Both the position numbers and the translations under genes were made by a program. From contig CAYSSJ010000012.1 in NCBI GenBank assembly GCA_964433675.1, forward strand, positions 1 to 64,000: 64,000 nucleotides of DNA, given 5' to 3'. The notes under the pieces were generated by a model. It made no database searches, had not been told where the DNA came from, and saw only the letters and a program-made list of their open reading frames with translations. Source of the stretch: CAYSSJ01 sp964433675 (lineage in GTDB: Bacteria; Cloacimonadota; Cloacimonadia; Cloacimonadales; TCS61). The stretch's first letter is position 1, and each line of letters opens with the position of its first letter. Shown in pieces: positions 34,562 through 42,482 of this stretch.

Positions 34562-34925
34562 TGCTATTTCTCCTCGACGAAACACTTGTTAGACTATGCA
34601 GTTTTGTGTCAATGATTTTGTCTGACCATGCCTGCCGAGACGCTCAGAGTGCATAACAAACGGAGCTGCTTCCTCTTCAAAACCTTCTTATATTATTATT
34701 TTGTATCATTTGGTAAGCTGGTTTTGCTTTACATTATATGTATCAGATACAATTAAATGCTGAATTCCCGATAGTGAAAGAGTGTAGGCAGTCTTGATAA
34801 ATAACAAAACACTAAACCGTTTTTGAAGTTCAAATAGGCTTAGTGACAGATATTGAGAAAAAATGAATTGACTTATCATGCAGGGATATGCAAATTGCCA
34901 AAAAAAGAATAAATGGAGGAACTTT
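34562..34925. other. Divergent spacer between tdk and buk
   Basis: No gene seen on either strand. It holds one plausible promoter for buk: TTGACT (34868-34873), 17 bases, CAAATT. The -10 is weak. No clear tdk promoter was found. Confidence 0.4.
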
Positions 34926-36005
34926 ATGAAATATCGTGTCTTGGCAGTCAATCCCGGTTCGACTTCTACCAAAATAGCAGTGTATGACGAAAAAGAGCCC
35001 GTATTCAATACGACCTTGCGTCATGATCCGGAAGAAGTAGCTAAATTTGGCAGTATAATCGAGCAGTATGATTTTCGCAAAGGTTTGGTACTCGAAGCGA
35101 TGAAAGAGAATAATATCGAACCTGATTCCTTACATGCAGCAGTAGGACGTGGAGGATTGATAAAAGCTGTATCGAGTGGAACTTATAAGGTAAATGAAGC
35201 TATGCTCACAGATCTGAAAAATCCCAATCTGTGGGGCAGATTGCATGCATCCAATCTGGGAGCTTTTATCGCCAAAGCAATCGGAGATCAGTATGATATC
35301 CCGGCCTTCATCGTCGATCCGGTAGTAGTGGATGAATTTGAAGATATTGCGCGCATTTCTGGCGTACCGGAGATCGAAAGGAAATCTCTTTTCCATGCTC
35401 TGAACATCAGATATGTAGGTCATGATGTAGCCAAAAACAAGCTGAACAAAGATTACAATTCCTGCAACATGATAGCGGCACATATGGGCGGTGGTATCAG
35501 TGTGGCAGCTATCAGACTAGGTAGAGTGATAGATGTGAACAATGCCCTATTGGGAATGGGACCCTTCTCTCCACAGCGAGCCGGTGCTCTTCCTATCGGA
35601 GATCTCTTGGAGATGGCATTTTCCGGTAAATACACCCATAAAGATCTGGTAGTAAAGTTCACCAAAAAAGGTGGATTGATGGCCTATCTGAATACAGACG
35701 ACGGCAGGGAAGTTACTCGTCGGATCGAATCGGGTGATGAGAAAGCCAAATTGATCTTTGATGCTATGTGCTATCAGATAGCCAAAGAGATCGGAGCTTC
35801 TGCAGCTGTATTAGATGGTGCGGTAGATGCTATCTATCTAACCGGTGGACTTGCTTTTAATGATTATCTGGTAGAGAAGATCAACAAACATTGCAGTTTT
35901 ATAGCACCGATATTTGTGGTTCCCGGTGAGAAGGAGATGGAGGCTCTATCACAAGGTGGTATTCGTGTGCTCAAAGGGAAAGAAGAAGCCAAAGATTACG
36001 CTTGA
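34926..36005 (+). CDS. buk: Butyrate kinase
   Basis: 359 residues from ATG at 34926, preceded by GGAGGAACTTT. The ASKHA-family phosphate loop NPGSTSTKIAVYD (9-21), GRGGL, AAHMGGGISVAA, GPFSPQRAGALP and IYLTGGLAF are diagnostic for butyrate or branched-chain-acid kinases. It makes ATP from butyryl phosphate, which fits the lysine-to-butyrate fermentation encoded at 7-12 kb. No phosphotransbutyrylase is adjacent. The stop overlaps the next ATG (TGATG). Confidence 0.95.
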   Translation: MKYRVLAVNPGSTSTKIAVYDEKEPVFNTTLRHDPEEVAKFGSIIEQYDFRKGLVLEAMKENNIEPDSLHAAVGRGGLIKAVSSGTYKVNEAMLTDLKNPNLWGRLHASNLGAFIAKAIGDQYDIPAFIVDPVVVDEFEDIARISGVPEIERKSLFHALNIRYVGHDVAKNKLNKDYNSCNMIAAHMGGGISVAAIRLGRVIDVNNALLGMGPFSPQRAGALPIGDLLEMAFSGKYTHKDLVVKFTKKGGLMAYLNTDDGREVTRRIESGDEKAKLIFDAMCYQIAKEIGASAAVLDGAVDAIYLTGGLAFNDYLVEKINKHCSFIAPIFVVPGEKEMEALSQGGIRVLKGKEEAKDYA

Positions 36006-37258
36006 TGTATAGAATAATAGGTTGCTTGATTTTTGTGACGCTACTGCTTGTAGGCTGTAGCGTCACACCGAGTAGCGATTGGACTATTCTCGTCTATATG
36101 GCTGCTGATAATAGTTTGACCGAAGATGCGATTAGAGATATTATTCAGATGCAAAAGGGTGAATTTACCGATAATATCAATGTAATCGTTCAGATAGATA
36201 GCCGAGAGGATAATCTGTTTGGACATGAACCCGGAGGAGTGAGATACAAGATCTCACCGGATGCGCAATCTAATACCATCACTTCCAAGGTAATGGAGTA
36301 TATGGGGCAGATAGATAGTGGTGATTACCAAACTTTAGCTCAATTTGCCAACTGGGGTTACGATAGATATCCATCCCGCCGCAGAGCGCTAGTGATCTGG
36401 TCTCACGGAAGCGGATGGCAGCATATCCCCGCTCAGTTCTGTCCCGATGCTTCTAGCGGAAATTTTATCAATATACCGCAGGGTGAGTTGCGAGCAGCGC
36501 TGCAGATGATCAGAGGCAAGATAGATATCCTCATGATGGATGCATGTGGTATGCAGACCGTGGAAGTGCTCTCTGAACTCAATCAAGAAGTCGATTATGT
36601 GATCGCTTCCGAGATCGAAATGCCTTTTTCCGGCTTTCCGTATCACGACATCTTAACTAATTGGGAAGATTTCACATCAAGCTCTGCATTGGCAGAGAGT
36701 ATAGCATTGGATTATATCAATTCCTACTTTCCCGGGGGCAGTCAATTCCCCGGTTCTGCCGGTTTCCCGCTTTCTATTTCCGTGATGAATACAGAGAAGC
36801 TTACCGATTTGCATACAGCGATACAAGGGTTTTGTGATCTAGCTCTTCAATATTCCGAGCAGGAGATTTTTTTGGAAGCAAGAGATCAGATCCAATTTAG
36901 CTACAATCCTTTGGATACAGATGTGGACATAAAAGATTATTTTTTGAAGCTGCAATCCTTGGCAGATACCGATGAACTCGAAAATGCCACCCAAGCGGTT
37001 CTGGATGAGATAGAAACCACTTTTCCGCTACAGCTCCATATAGTCTATCCGGATGATTATTCCCATATTGCCGGTTCAGCTTTGATCTGGTTCCCTACTT
37101 CTATAAACAATTTTCTCAACTGGAAACCAATCTACGAAAACCTAATTTTTGCCGAAGTCGGCTGGTCCGATTTTCTGGAGAATATCCTTATACCTGACCA
37201 AAAAGAGCTCAATTTCTCTACGATCGATTATCCGGACAGGAAACCACTTGCTAACTAA
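36005..37258 (+). CDS. Clostripain-family (C11) cysteine peptidase, lipoprotein
   Basis: 417 residues. Lipoprotein signal with lipobox LLLVGCS, so it should be lipidated and membrane-bound. The C11 domain starts with WTILVYMAADNSL. The catalytic His is in LVIWSHGSGW and the catalytic Cys in ILMMDACGMQTVEVL. It is probably an extracytoplasmic endopeptidase for protein degradation, in keeping with amino-acid fermentation. ATG overlaps the buk stop. No separate ribosome site is visible, so coupling is likely. Confidence 0.9.
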   Translation: MYRIIGCLIFVTLLLVGCSVTPSSDWTILVYMAADNSLTEDAIRDIIQMQKGEFTDNINVIVQIDSREDNLFGHEPGGVRYKISPDAQSNTITSKVMEYMGQIDSGDYQTLAQFANWGYDRYPSRRRALVIWSHGSGWQHIPAQFCPDASSGNFINIPQGELRAALQMIRGKIDILMMDACGMQTVEVLSELNQEVDYVIASEIEMPFSGFPYHDILTNWEDFTSSSALAESIALDYINSYFPGGSQFPGSAGFPLSISVMNTEKLTDLHTAIQGFCDLALQYSEQEIFLEARDQIQFSYNPLDTDVDIKDYFLKLQSLADTDELENATQAVLDEIETTFPLQLHIVYPDDYSHIAGSALIWFPTSINNFLNWKPIYENLIFAEVGWSDFLENILIPDQKELNFSTIDYPDRKPLAN

Positions 37259-37270
37259 TAATTTCACCTC

Positions 37271-37290
37271 TGTGGATAAGTTGTGGATAA
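37271..37290. promoter_or_regulatory. Pair of perfect DnaA boxes
   Basis: TGTGGATAA occurs at 37271-37279 and 37282-37290 (TTATCCACA on the other strand), with starts 11 bases apart, one helical turn. Imperfect relatives follow (AGTGGATAG at 37304-37312). Gene orientation around it does not suggest a replication origin. Confidence 0.45.
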
Positions 37291-37559
37291 GTGGTGAAAA
37301 CAAAGTGGATAGACACATAACTTATTGATAATCGGATATATACGAGAAGTTAGGTCTATAACTTTAATGTGCATAAGTACTTACCAGTAAGGTTGTCTAT
37401 AAGCTGATTTTGATGCGGTTTTAGTTGGTTGAATTGGCAGATATGCCTTATTGTGTGAGTAGCAGGAAAGTGTTTAGGGAGAAGGACGAAATAATGAGAG
37501 ACAGAGAGAGGTGGTAGATGGGAGGTTAGGTGGATAGGAAGATTGGTGGGCAGAGAATA

Positions 37560-38150
37560 CAGGAGACAGTAGGCAGTAGGTAGTAAGTAAATAATTCAAT
37601 TGAGAATGTATAATGGTTAATGCAGTTTAGGGGTATGCCAGAATGGTAAAAACCGACATTTCGCCTGCCATCTCTAAGCCCAGCGAAGAATGGAGCGTAG
37701 GACAAGATATCATCTTGTCTTCGGAAAAACAGAAAGAAATGAATTGAGGAATTTATTCGCTGATACTCATGGAATTTTATTGGAAGAGTAGCAATCCTCC
37801 TTCGCCGAGACTACAGAGGACAAGGATGCAGTTTAGAGTTTAGGGTTGAGGGTTTAGAGTTCTGAAGTTTGTCACACTGAGTAGCTTCGGCGTAAGCTGG
37901 AGCGTATCGAAGTGTGAGTTGGTGCAAGAGAAGCAAGATGATGTTAATTGGTTGAATCGTTGAGGTATTGAGACGTTCAATCGTTTTGGTCATTGGAGAA
38001 TTGGAATTTGGAATTAATTTGGAATTTGGGATTTGGTGCTTGCCTGCCCTGCCTGCCATGTGGAACCCAGTCTGTTCCACTGCGGTGAAATTTCGCAAGA
38101 AATATTTCACTGGGGGTATTTGGAATTTTTCTGTTCTTTAGCTCTTTGTA
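37560..38150. repeat. Degenerate composite repeat, right copy (inverted relative to 4.5-4.9 kb)
   Basis: Blocks GTAGGTAGTAAGTAA, CAATTGAGAATGTATAATGG and TTAATGCAGTTTAGG (37577-37632), then CACACTGAGTAGCTTCGG to GGTGCTT (37869-38041), are the reverse complement of the left copy with scattered mismatches and an inserted stretch at 37633-37868. Non-coding. Confidence 0.75.
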
Positions 38151-38900
38151 AATAGTTATAACTCGGTGCTCTTCGGTGAAACTCGGTGGTTAATAAAAAA
38201 AACAACTTACCACCGAGAACATACTACTATACCAAGGCTTCGCAGCACAGGCTGAGTAACACCGAGATGAAAATAACAACTTTTCTATTATGAAACAAAA
38301 TTATATCCTCAGAGCTTTTCGGTGCCTTCGGTGGTTAATAAAAAAATTATTCGTGCAAATTCGTGTAATTCGTGGATAAAAACAAACTATTCCCCGAAGG
38401 GGAGCCAATCCCCCTTCCCAAGGGGGGAATAAAAGGGGGTTTCTCCAACAATAGCCCAGCCTCTTCAGGGCTGGGAAATATTTGGGATAGATTGAAATAT
38501 ACGCCGTTCACAGCGTTTATAAGATAAAGTCGTAAACGACTTGTATAATGACGTATCAATAAAACCATACGCCTGAAGGCGCAGACTATTATTTCGGTCA
38601 TTGGCATATACCTCTCTCAGTCTCTTCTCCCTGCTTTTCATACTTCGATACGAAACTCGATTCGAAAGAAATTCTTAGAAGAATGGAATCTCGTTTCTAC
38701 TCAGTATGACGATTCATATTTCTATCACTTCCAGCGAAGCCAAATTTGTTTCTCAGTCCCTCAGTCTCTTCGAACTCTTCTCAAAAACTCATCACTCATC
38801 ACTAAAAAATGCGCCACAATATTGGTTCTTTCCTTAGTCCTTGATCCTTAATCCTTATCACTCGTCACTCGTCACTTTTTCATTTTCGTATCACGTATCC
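38150..38900. repeat. Cluster of short degenerate and palindromic repeats
   Basis: Contains related segments CTCGGTGGTTAATAAAAA and TTCGGTGGTTAATAAAAA (about 38183 and 38327), TTCGTGTAATTCGTGG (38361-38376), a G/C palindromic block of CCCC and GGGG runs (38393-38450), AAGTCGT-AA-ACGACTT (38527-38542), the ACGCCTGAAGGCGCAG block (38570-38585) that matches 4.52 kb inverted, and CTCATCACT or CTCGTCACT tandem words (38790-38880). No ORF is convincing. Confidence 0.6.
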
Positions 38901-38994
38901 CTTTTAACTTTCAGCTATTTTTTTCTTCACGCCACTCTTTCTTACTCTATGCTCCATATACTTAGCATCGAAAGTCCGTTATTATTAAGTTTAC

Positions 38995-39023
38995 TTGACA
39001 GCTATAAGGGAAGGTAAAAATTA
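38995..39023 (+). promoter_or_regulatory. Promoter of the SRP RNA
   Basis: TTGACA (38995-39000), then an A/T-rich -10 (AAATTA, 39018-39023) at 17 bases. This places the start about 39029, exactly at the predicted 5' end of the RNA. Confidence 0.6.
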
Positions 39024-39028
39024 TCTTT

Positions 39029-39296
39029 TGGGTGTGCTAAGCGGGGAGTTAGCGGTGCCCTGAATCCGCAATCCGCTACAGCGGAGCTGAATTCCCGCAT
39101 GAGAATGCCGATGTTCATGTGATAAAGGATAAGTGGTGTTGAGAGGCAAGCCCGACGCAATAGGAGCCTGCGAACCTTGTCAGGCCTGGAAGGGAGCAGC
39201 AATAAGCAGTGTCTGCTATGTGCCGTCGGTCCACTTGTCTTGAGCTAACTGTCCGGCATTGCATGAACTAGGTATCGAGTGCGGGTGCACACCCAT
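39029..39296 (+). ncRNA. ffs: Large (Bacillus-type) signal recognition particle RNA with Alu domain
   Basis: The 5' part, GTGTGCTAAGCGGGGAG, AGCGGTGCCCTG and GCAATCCGCT, matches the Alu domain of the long SRP RNA (scRNA) of Bacillus almost base for base. The 3' half carries the S-domain core GAACC, GTCAGGCCTGGAAGGGAGC and ATGTGCCG. The closing helix pairs GGGTGTGC (39030-39037) with GCACACCC (39287-39294). An internal helix pairs GATAAGTGG (39128-39136) with CCACTTGTC (39231-39239). At about 268 nt it is far longer than the roughly 110-nt 4.5S RNA of proteobacteria. It scaffolds Ffh for co-translational membrane targeting. hisS begins 28 bases later with no terminator between, so read-through is likely. 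Confidence 0.93.
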
Positions 39297-39324
39297 TATT
39301 ACCGAAGAACGATAAGGAGAGTAG

Positions 39325-40590
39325 ATGGCGAAGAAATATACACTGCCACGCGGCACTTATGATATAGTGCCGGAAGATGAGTACAAGTGGCAATACATAA
39401 TAGAAAAATTTCGCTCTGTTGCTAAAAGATTCGACTATTATGGGATCGCCACACCGATTTTTGAAAAAGTGGAGGTCTTTGAGCGAAGTGTGGGAGATGA
39501 GTCTGATATCGTTCAAAAAGAGATGTACACTTTTGTGGATAGAAAGAACAGAAAATTTGCTCTCCGTCCGGAAGGTACTGCTCCCGTCGTCAGAGCTTAT
39601 GTCGAAAATGGGATGAATGTGAGTCGGCAAGTCTCCAAATTATTCTACTATGGACCTATGTTCCGCTATGATCGCCCTCAAAGAGGGAGATATCGCCAGT
39701 TTTATCAGTTTGGGATCGAATATATCGGCAGTGATCATCCTTATGCAGATGCAGAAGTGATTGCTTTCGGGAGCTTATTTTTCAAAGAACTCGGACTGCA
39801 AAATGTCAGACTGGAGATCAATAGCATCGGATGCAAAGATTGTGGTAGTGAATACGATAAAGCTTTGATCGAGTACTTCAAGCCATATTACCAACAGCTA
39901 TGTTCAGACTGTAAAAAAAGAATGGAAAAAAATCCTAAGCGCCTTCTCGATTGTAAGAATCCAACCTGCAAAAATTTAGCTCAAAGTGCACCGGCTATGC
40001 TGGATTATCTGGATGAGAAATGTGAGAACCATTTTCTGAAGGTGCAAGAATATCTGAACCAGATGGATATCCCTTTTGAGGTTAATGCGAGAATCGTGCG
40101 TGGGCTGGATTATTACAATAAAACTGCTTTTGAATTCATCTATGATAAACTCGGAGCTCAGAATGCAATTGCCGGTGGTGGAAGGTATGATGGGCTTGTG
40201 AAAGAATTTGGCGGTAATGATACTCCCGGTATAGGTTTTGCCGGAGGTTTCGAAAGATTGATCCTAACTATGGAAGAACAGGGTTGTTCATTTGGGAAAC
40301 TATCTAAGATAGATATCTATTGTGTTTCTTTGGGCGAAAGCGCGAATTTGGAAATATCCGGCATAATAATGCAACTCAGAAAAGCCGGGTTTATAGTTGC
40401 TTATGACCCGGACAAAACCTCTATGAAAGCACAAATGAAGGCAGCTGATAAATCGGATGCCAGTTTCGCACTTATCTTAGGTGAAAATGAGCTAAAAAAC
40501 AAGAGTGTTATCCTGAGAGAATTGAAAAGTGGTCAGCAGAGCGAAACCAACCAAAATAAACTTATAGAGTATCTCACAGAGCAAATTTAA
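39325..40590 (+). CDS. hisS: Histidyl-tRNA synthetase
   Basis: 421 residues. Class II synthetase: motif 1 region at RFDYYGIATPIFEKVEVFERSVG, motif 2 MFRYDRPQRGRYRQFYQFGIE, the histidine-specific motifs VRGLDYYNKTAFEF and GGGRYDGL, and motif 3 GIGFAGGFERL. A C-terminal anticodon-binding domain starts about residue 330 (KIDIYCVSLG). The Cys-rich insertion (CKDCGS, CSDCKKRM, CKNPTCKN) may bind zinc, as seen in several bacterial HisRS. ATG has AAGGAGAG upstream and lies just after the SRP RNA. Confidence 0.96.
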   Translation: MAKKYTLPRGTYDIVPEDEYKWQYIIEKFRSVAKRFDYYGIATPIFEKVEVFERSVGDESDIVQKEMYTFVDRKNRKFALRPEGTAPVVRAYVENGMNVSRQVSKLFYYGPMFRYDRPQRGRYRQFYQFGIEYIGSDHPYADAEVIAFGSLFFKELGLQNVRLEINSIGCKDCGSEYDKALIEYFKPYYQQLCSDCKKRMEKNPKRLLDCKNPTCKNLAQSAPAMLDYLDEKCENHFLKVQEYLNQMDIPFEVNARIVRGLDYYNKTAFEFIYDKLGAQNAIAGGGRYDGLVKEFGGNDTPGIGFAGGFERLILTMEEQGCSFGKLSKIDIYCVSLGESANLEISGIIMQLRKAGFIVAYDPDKTSMKAQMKAADKSDASFALILGENELKNKSVILRELKSGQQSETNQNKLIEYLTEQI

Positions 40591-40608
40591 TGGCAGAGTG
40601 ATTTTTAC

Positions 40609-40647
40609 TTGACGAAAAAACTGGCACTCTAAAAATGACTTTGCTAA
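40609..40647 (+). promoter_or_regulatory. groES promoter overlapped by a degenerate CIRCE operator
   Basis: TTGACG (40609-40614) is followed after 15-16 bases by TAAAAAT. Over the -10 lies CTGGCACTC (40621-40629), nine bases, CTTTGCTAA (40639-40647). Compared with the HrcA operator TTAGCACTC-N9-GAGTGCTAA the left arm matches 7 of 9 and the right arm 6 of 9, with exact spacing. Confidence 0.5.
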
Positions 40648-40698
40648 AAATAAAAAAGTAAATATATTTTTTAGAAAAATAAGATAGGAGGAAAGAGA

Positions 40699-40968
40699 AT
40701 GAAACTGAGACCGATTGAAGATCGAGTTGTAATCAAAACCAAAGAGTTAGCCGAAAAAAATGTAGGTGGTATCATTATCCCTGATACAGCAAAAGAAAAG
40801 CCACTTATCGGTGAAGTTATAGCAGTAGGAAATGATGAAGACTTGCAGAAAGTCGTCAAAGAGGGCGACACAATTTTATATGCCAAATATGGTGGCACCG
40901 AAGTTGAAATAGGAAATGAGAAATTTTTGATTATTTCAAAATCGGACATACTGGCTATAGTTGAGTAG
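40699..40968 (+). CDS. groS: Co-chaperonin GroES
   Basis: 89 residues. Begins KLRPIEDRVVIKTKE, mobile loop KNVGGIIIPDTAKEKP, then GEVIAVGND, GDTILYAKYGGTEVEI and ILAIVE. Forms the heptameric lid of the GroEL chaperonin. Ribosome site AGGAGG. GroEL, usually next door, is absent: the following gene is thioredoxin, six bases after the stop. A degenerate CIRCE suggests HrcA control. Confidence 0.97.
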   Translation: MKLRPIEDRVVIKTKELAEKNVGGIIIPDTAKEKPLIGEVIAVGNDEDLQKVVKEGDTILYAKYGGTEVEIGNEKFLIISKSDILAIVE

Positions 40969-40973
40969 TTGTT

Positions 40974-41294
40974 ATGAGTATAATCAGTGTAAATAAGGAC
41001 AATTTTGATCAGGAAGTGTTGAACTCCGATATTCCGGTATTAGTGGATTTTTGGGCACAATGGTGCGGACCCTGCCGTGCTCTCAATCCTACGATCGAAG
41101 AATTGGCTTCGGAGTATGAGGGAAAGATCAAAATAGCTAAGGTCAATATAGATGAAAATCCCGAGATCTCCTCAAACTACTCCGTGATGTCCATCCCGAC
41201 CCTATTGATTTTCAACAATGGCGAAGTCGCAGAACAGATGGTGGGATTGGTACCTAAAGAGAAGATAGAAAAGAAGATATCTTCTCAAATTTGA
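40974..41294 (+). CDS. trxA: Thioredoxin
   Basis: 106 residues. Active site WAQWCGPCRAL with the redox pair of cysteines, conserved Asp in VLVDFWA, cis-proline in SIPTLLIF and the glycine near VGLVP. General thiol-disulfide reductant. It starts six bases after groES in the same transcript and is followed by a strong terminator, so groES-trxA is a complete two-gene operon. Confidence 0.97.
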   Translation: MSIISVNKDNFDQEVLNSDIPVLVDFWAQWCGPCRALNPTIEELASEYEGKIKIAKVNIDENPEISSNYSVMSIPTLLIFNNGEVAEQMVGLVPKEKIEKKISSQI

Positions 41295-41320
41295 ATTGTC
41301 CAAGATCATATTAACAAGTG

Positions 41321-41358
41321 CAACTCCCGCTACCGGGTGGTAGGGGAGTTGTTTTTTT
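41321..41358 (+). terminator. Intrinsic terminator of groES-trxA
   Basis: CAACTCCC-GCTACC and GGTAG-GGGAGTTG form a stem around GGGT, followed by seven T. It lies 26 bases after the trxA stop and faces the end of the minus-strand wecB gene. Confidence 0.88.
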
Positions 41359-41359
41359 A

Positions 41360-42454
41360 CTAAGCTTTTCTAAATATCTCCACAATTCTCGTGGATGTAT
41401 TGCCATCCCAATATTTTGGAACTTTCCCCTTTTTGCTGGCACCTTGCAAGATCGCATCGGTTTCTGAGACCATACTCTCTATATCCAAAGCTACCAGCTT
41501 ATTCGTTCCCTCCGTTATTGTTATCGGTCGTTCGGTATTTGGTCTGAGGGTTAGGCAGGGGATACCAAAATAAGTTGATTCTTCTTGAATACCGCCGGAA
41601 TCGGTTAGAATAAGCCGAGCTTCCATTTCTAATTTGAGGAAATCATAATAACCGACCGGAGGTATGAGCAGTAGATTATTGATGCTCTTAGCTCTTCTTT
41701 CGAGTTCAAATTCGATCAATCGTCTTTGCGTTCGGGGATGAATTGGAAAGGCTAACGGTATTTTCTCTGCGATCATCTCAAGAGCGTCTAAAATGATAGA
41801 AAGAGCTTTTGGATCATCTACATTGGCAGGACGATGTAAAGTGATAAGACCATATTCATTCTCTTTCAGATCATTGGTTTTCAGCACAGCGGAATCTTTA
41901 GCGATGGGGAGATACTTAATTAGCGAATCGATCATAATATTGCCAACATAATAAATATTTTCTTCCGGTTTGCCTTCTGCTAAGAGATTTTTATTCGCAT
42001 CAGGAGAGGGAGTTAGCAGATAATCGGCAATAGCATCGGTAATAATCCGATTGATCTCTTCGGGCATCGTTTTATCAAAGCTTCTCAAACCCGCTTCGAT
42101 ATGTACGACCGGAATATTCATTTTAACTGCATCTATCGCACAGGCGGCTGTACTATTAACATCACCGGCTACGAAGACGAGGTCCGGTTTGTCACGCATC
42201 AGTACCTTTTCATATCGATCGATTATACGAGCGGTTTGTTCACCATGGCTACCAGAGCCTACCTCCAGATATTCGTCCGGCAGAGGCAATTTCAGATCAC
42301 TAAAGAAGAATTTACTCATTTTTTCATCATAATGTTGTCCGGTATGGATAAGGCGTAATTGGAATTCATTCGGATAGCGAGAGAACTCCTTGTACAAGGG
42401 GGCTATTTTCATAAAGTTTGGTCTGGCTCCTACGATCAGGTGCAACAACTTCAT
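41360..42454 (-). CDS. wecB: UDP-N-acetylglucosamine 2-epimerase (non-hydrolysing)
   Basis: 364 residues from ATG at 42454 (AAAGGAG upstream). A frame reaching back to 42565 runs into the mnmA 3' end and is not needed. Motifs: LIVGARPNFMKIAPLY, TGQHYDEKMS, VFVAGDVNSTAACAIDA, HIEAGLRSFDKTMPEEINR, TLHRPANVDDP and LTDSGGIQEESTYFGIPCLTLRPNTERPITI. Interconverts UDP-GlcNAc and UDP-ManNAc for surface polysaccharide. It is the last gene of the long minus-strand block. Confidence 0.95.
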   Translation of the reverse strand: MKLLHLIVGARPNFMKIAPLYKEFSRYPNEFQLRLIHTGQHYDEKMSKFFFSDLKLPLPDEYLEVGSGSHGEQTARIIDRYEKVLMRDKPDLVFVAGDVNSTAACAIDAVKMNIPVVHIEAGLRSFDKTMPEEINRIITDAIADYLLTPSPDANKNLLAEGKPEENIYYVGNIMIDSLIKYLPIAKDSAVLKTNDLKENEYGLITLHRPANVDDPKALSIILDALEMIAEKIPLAFPIHPRTQRRLIEFELERRAKSINNLLLIPPVGYYDFLKLEMEARLILTDSGGIQEESTYFGIPCLTLRPNTERPITITEGTNKLVALDIESMVSETDAILQGASKKGKVPKYWDGNTSTRIVEIFRKA

Positions 42455-42482
42455 TGCAATCTCCTTTCTTTTTGCAACTATA

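Noticed and set aside
34878..34925. Longer N-terminus for butyrate kinase
   Set aside because: The added residues are outside the family, while the ATG at 34926 has an ideal ribosome site and starts the conserved NPGST region correctly.
34706..35008. 100-codon minus-strand frame across the buk promoter and start
   Set aside because: It is a shadow of buk with no family resemblance or ribosome site.
37259..37400. Replication origin
   Set aside because: Only two good DnaA boxes, no dnaA, dnaN or gyrase gene nearby, and the highly expressed genes to the right would be transcribed against the fork.
39128..39239. Short 4.5S-type SRP RNA as the full gene
   Set aside because: The first reading covered only the S domain. 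The upstream sequence clearly matches the Alu domain and pairs with the 3' end, so the RNA is the long form.
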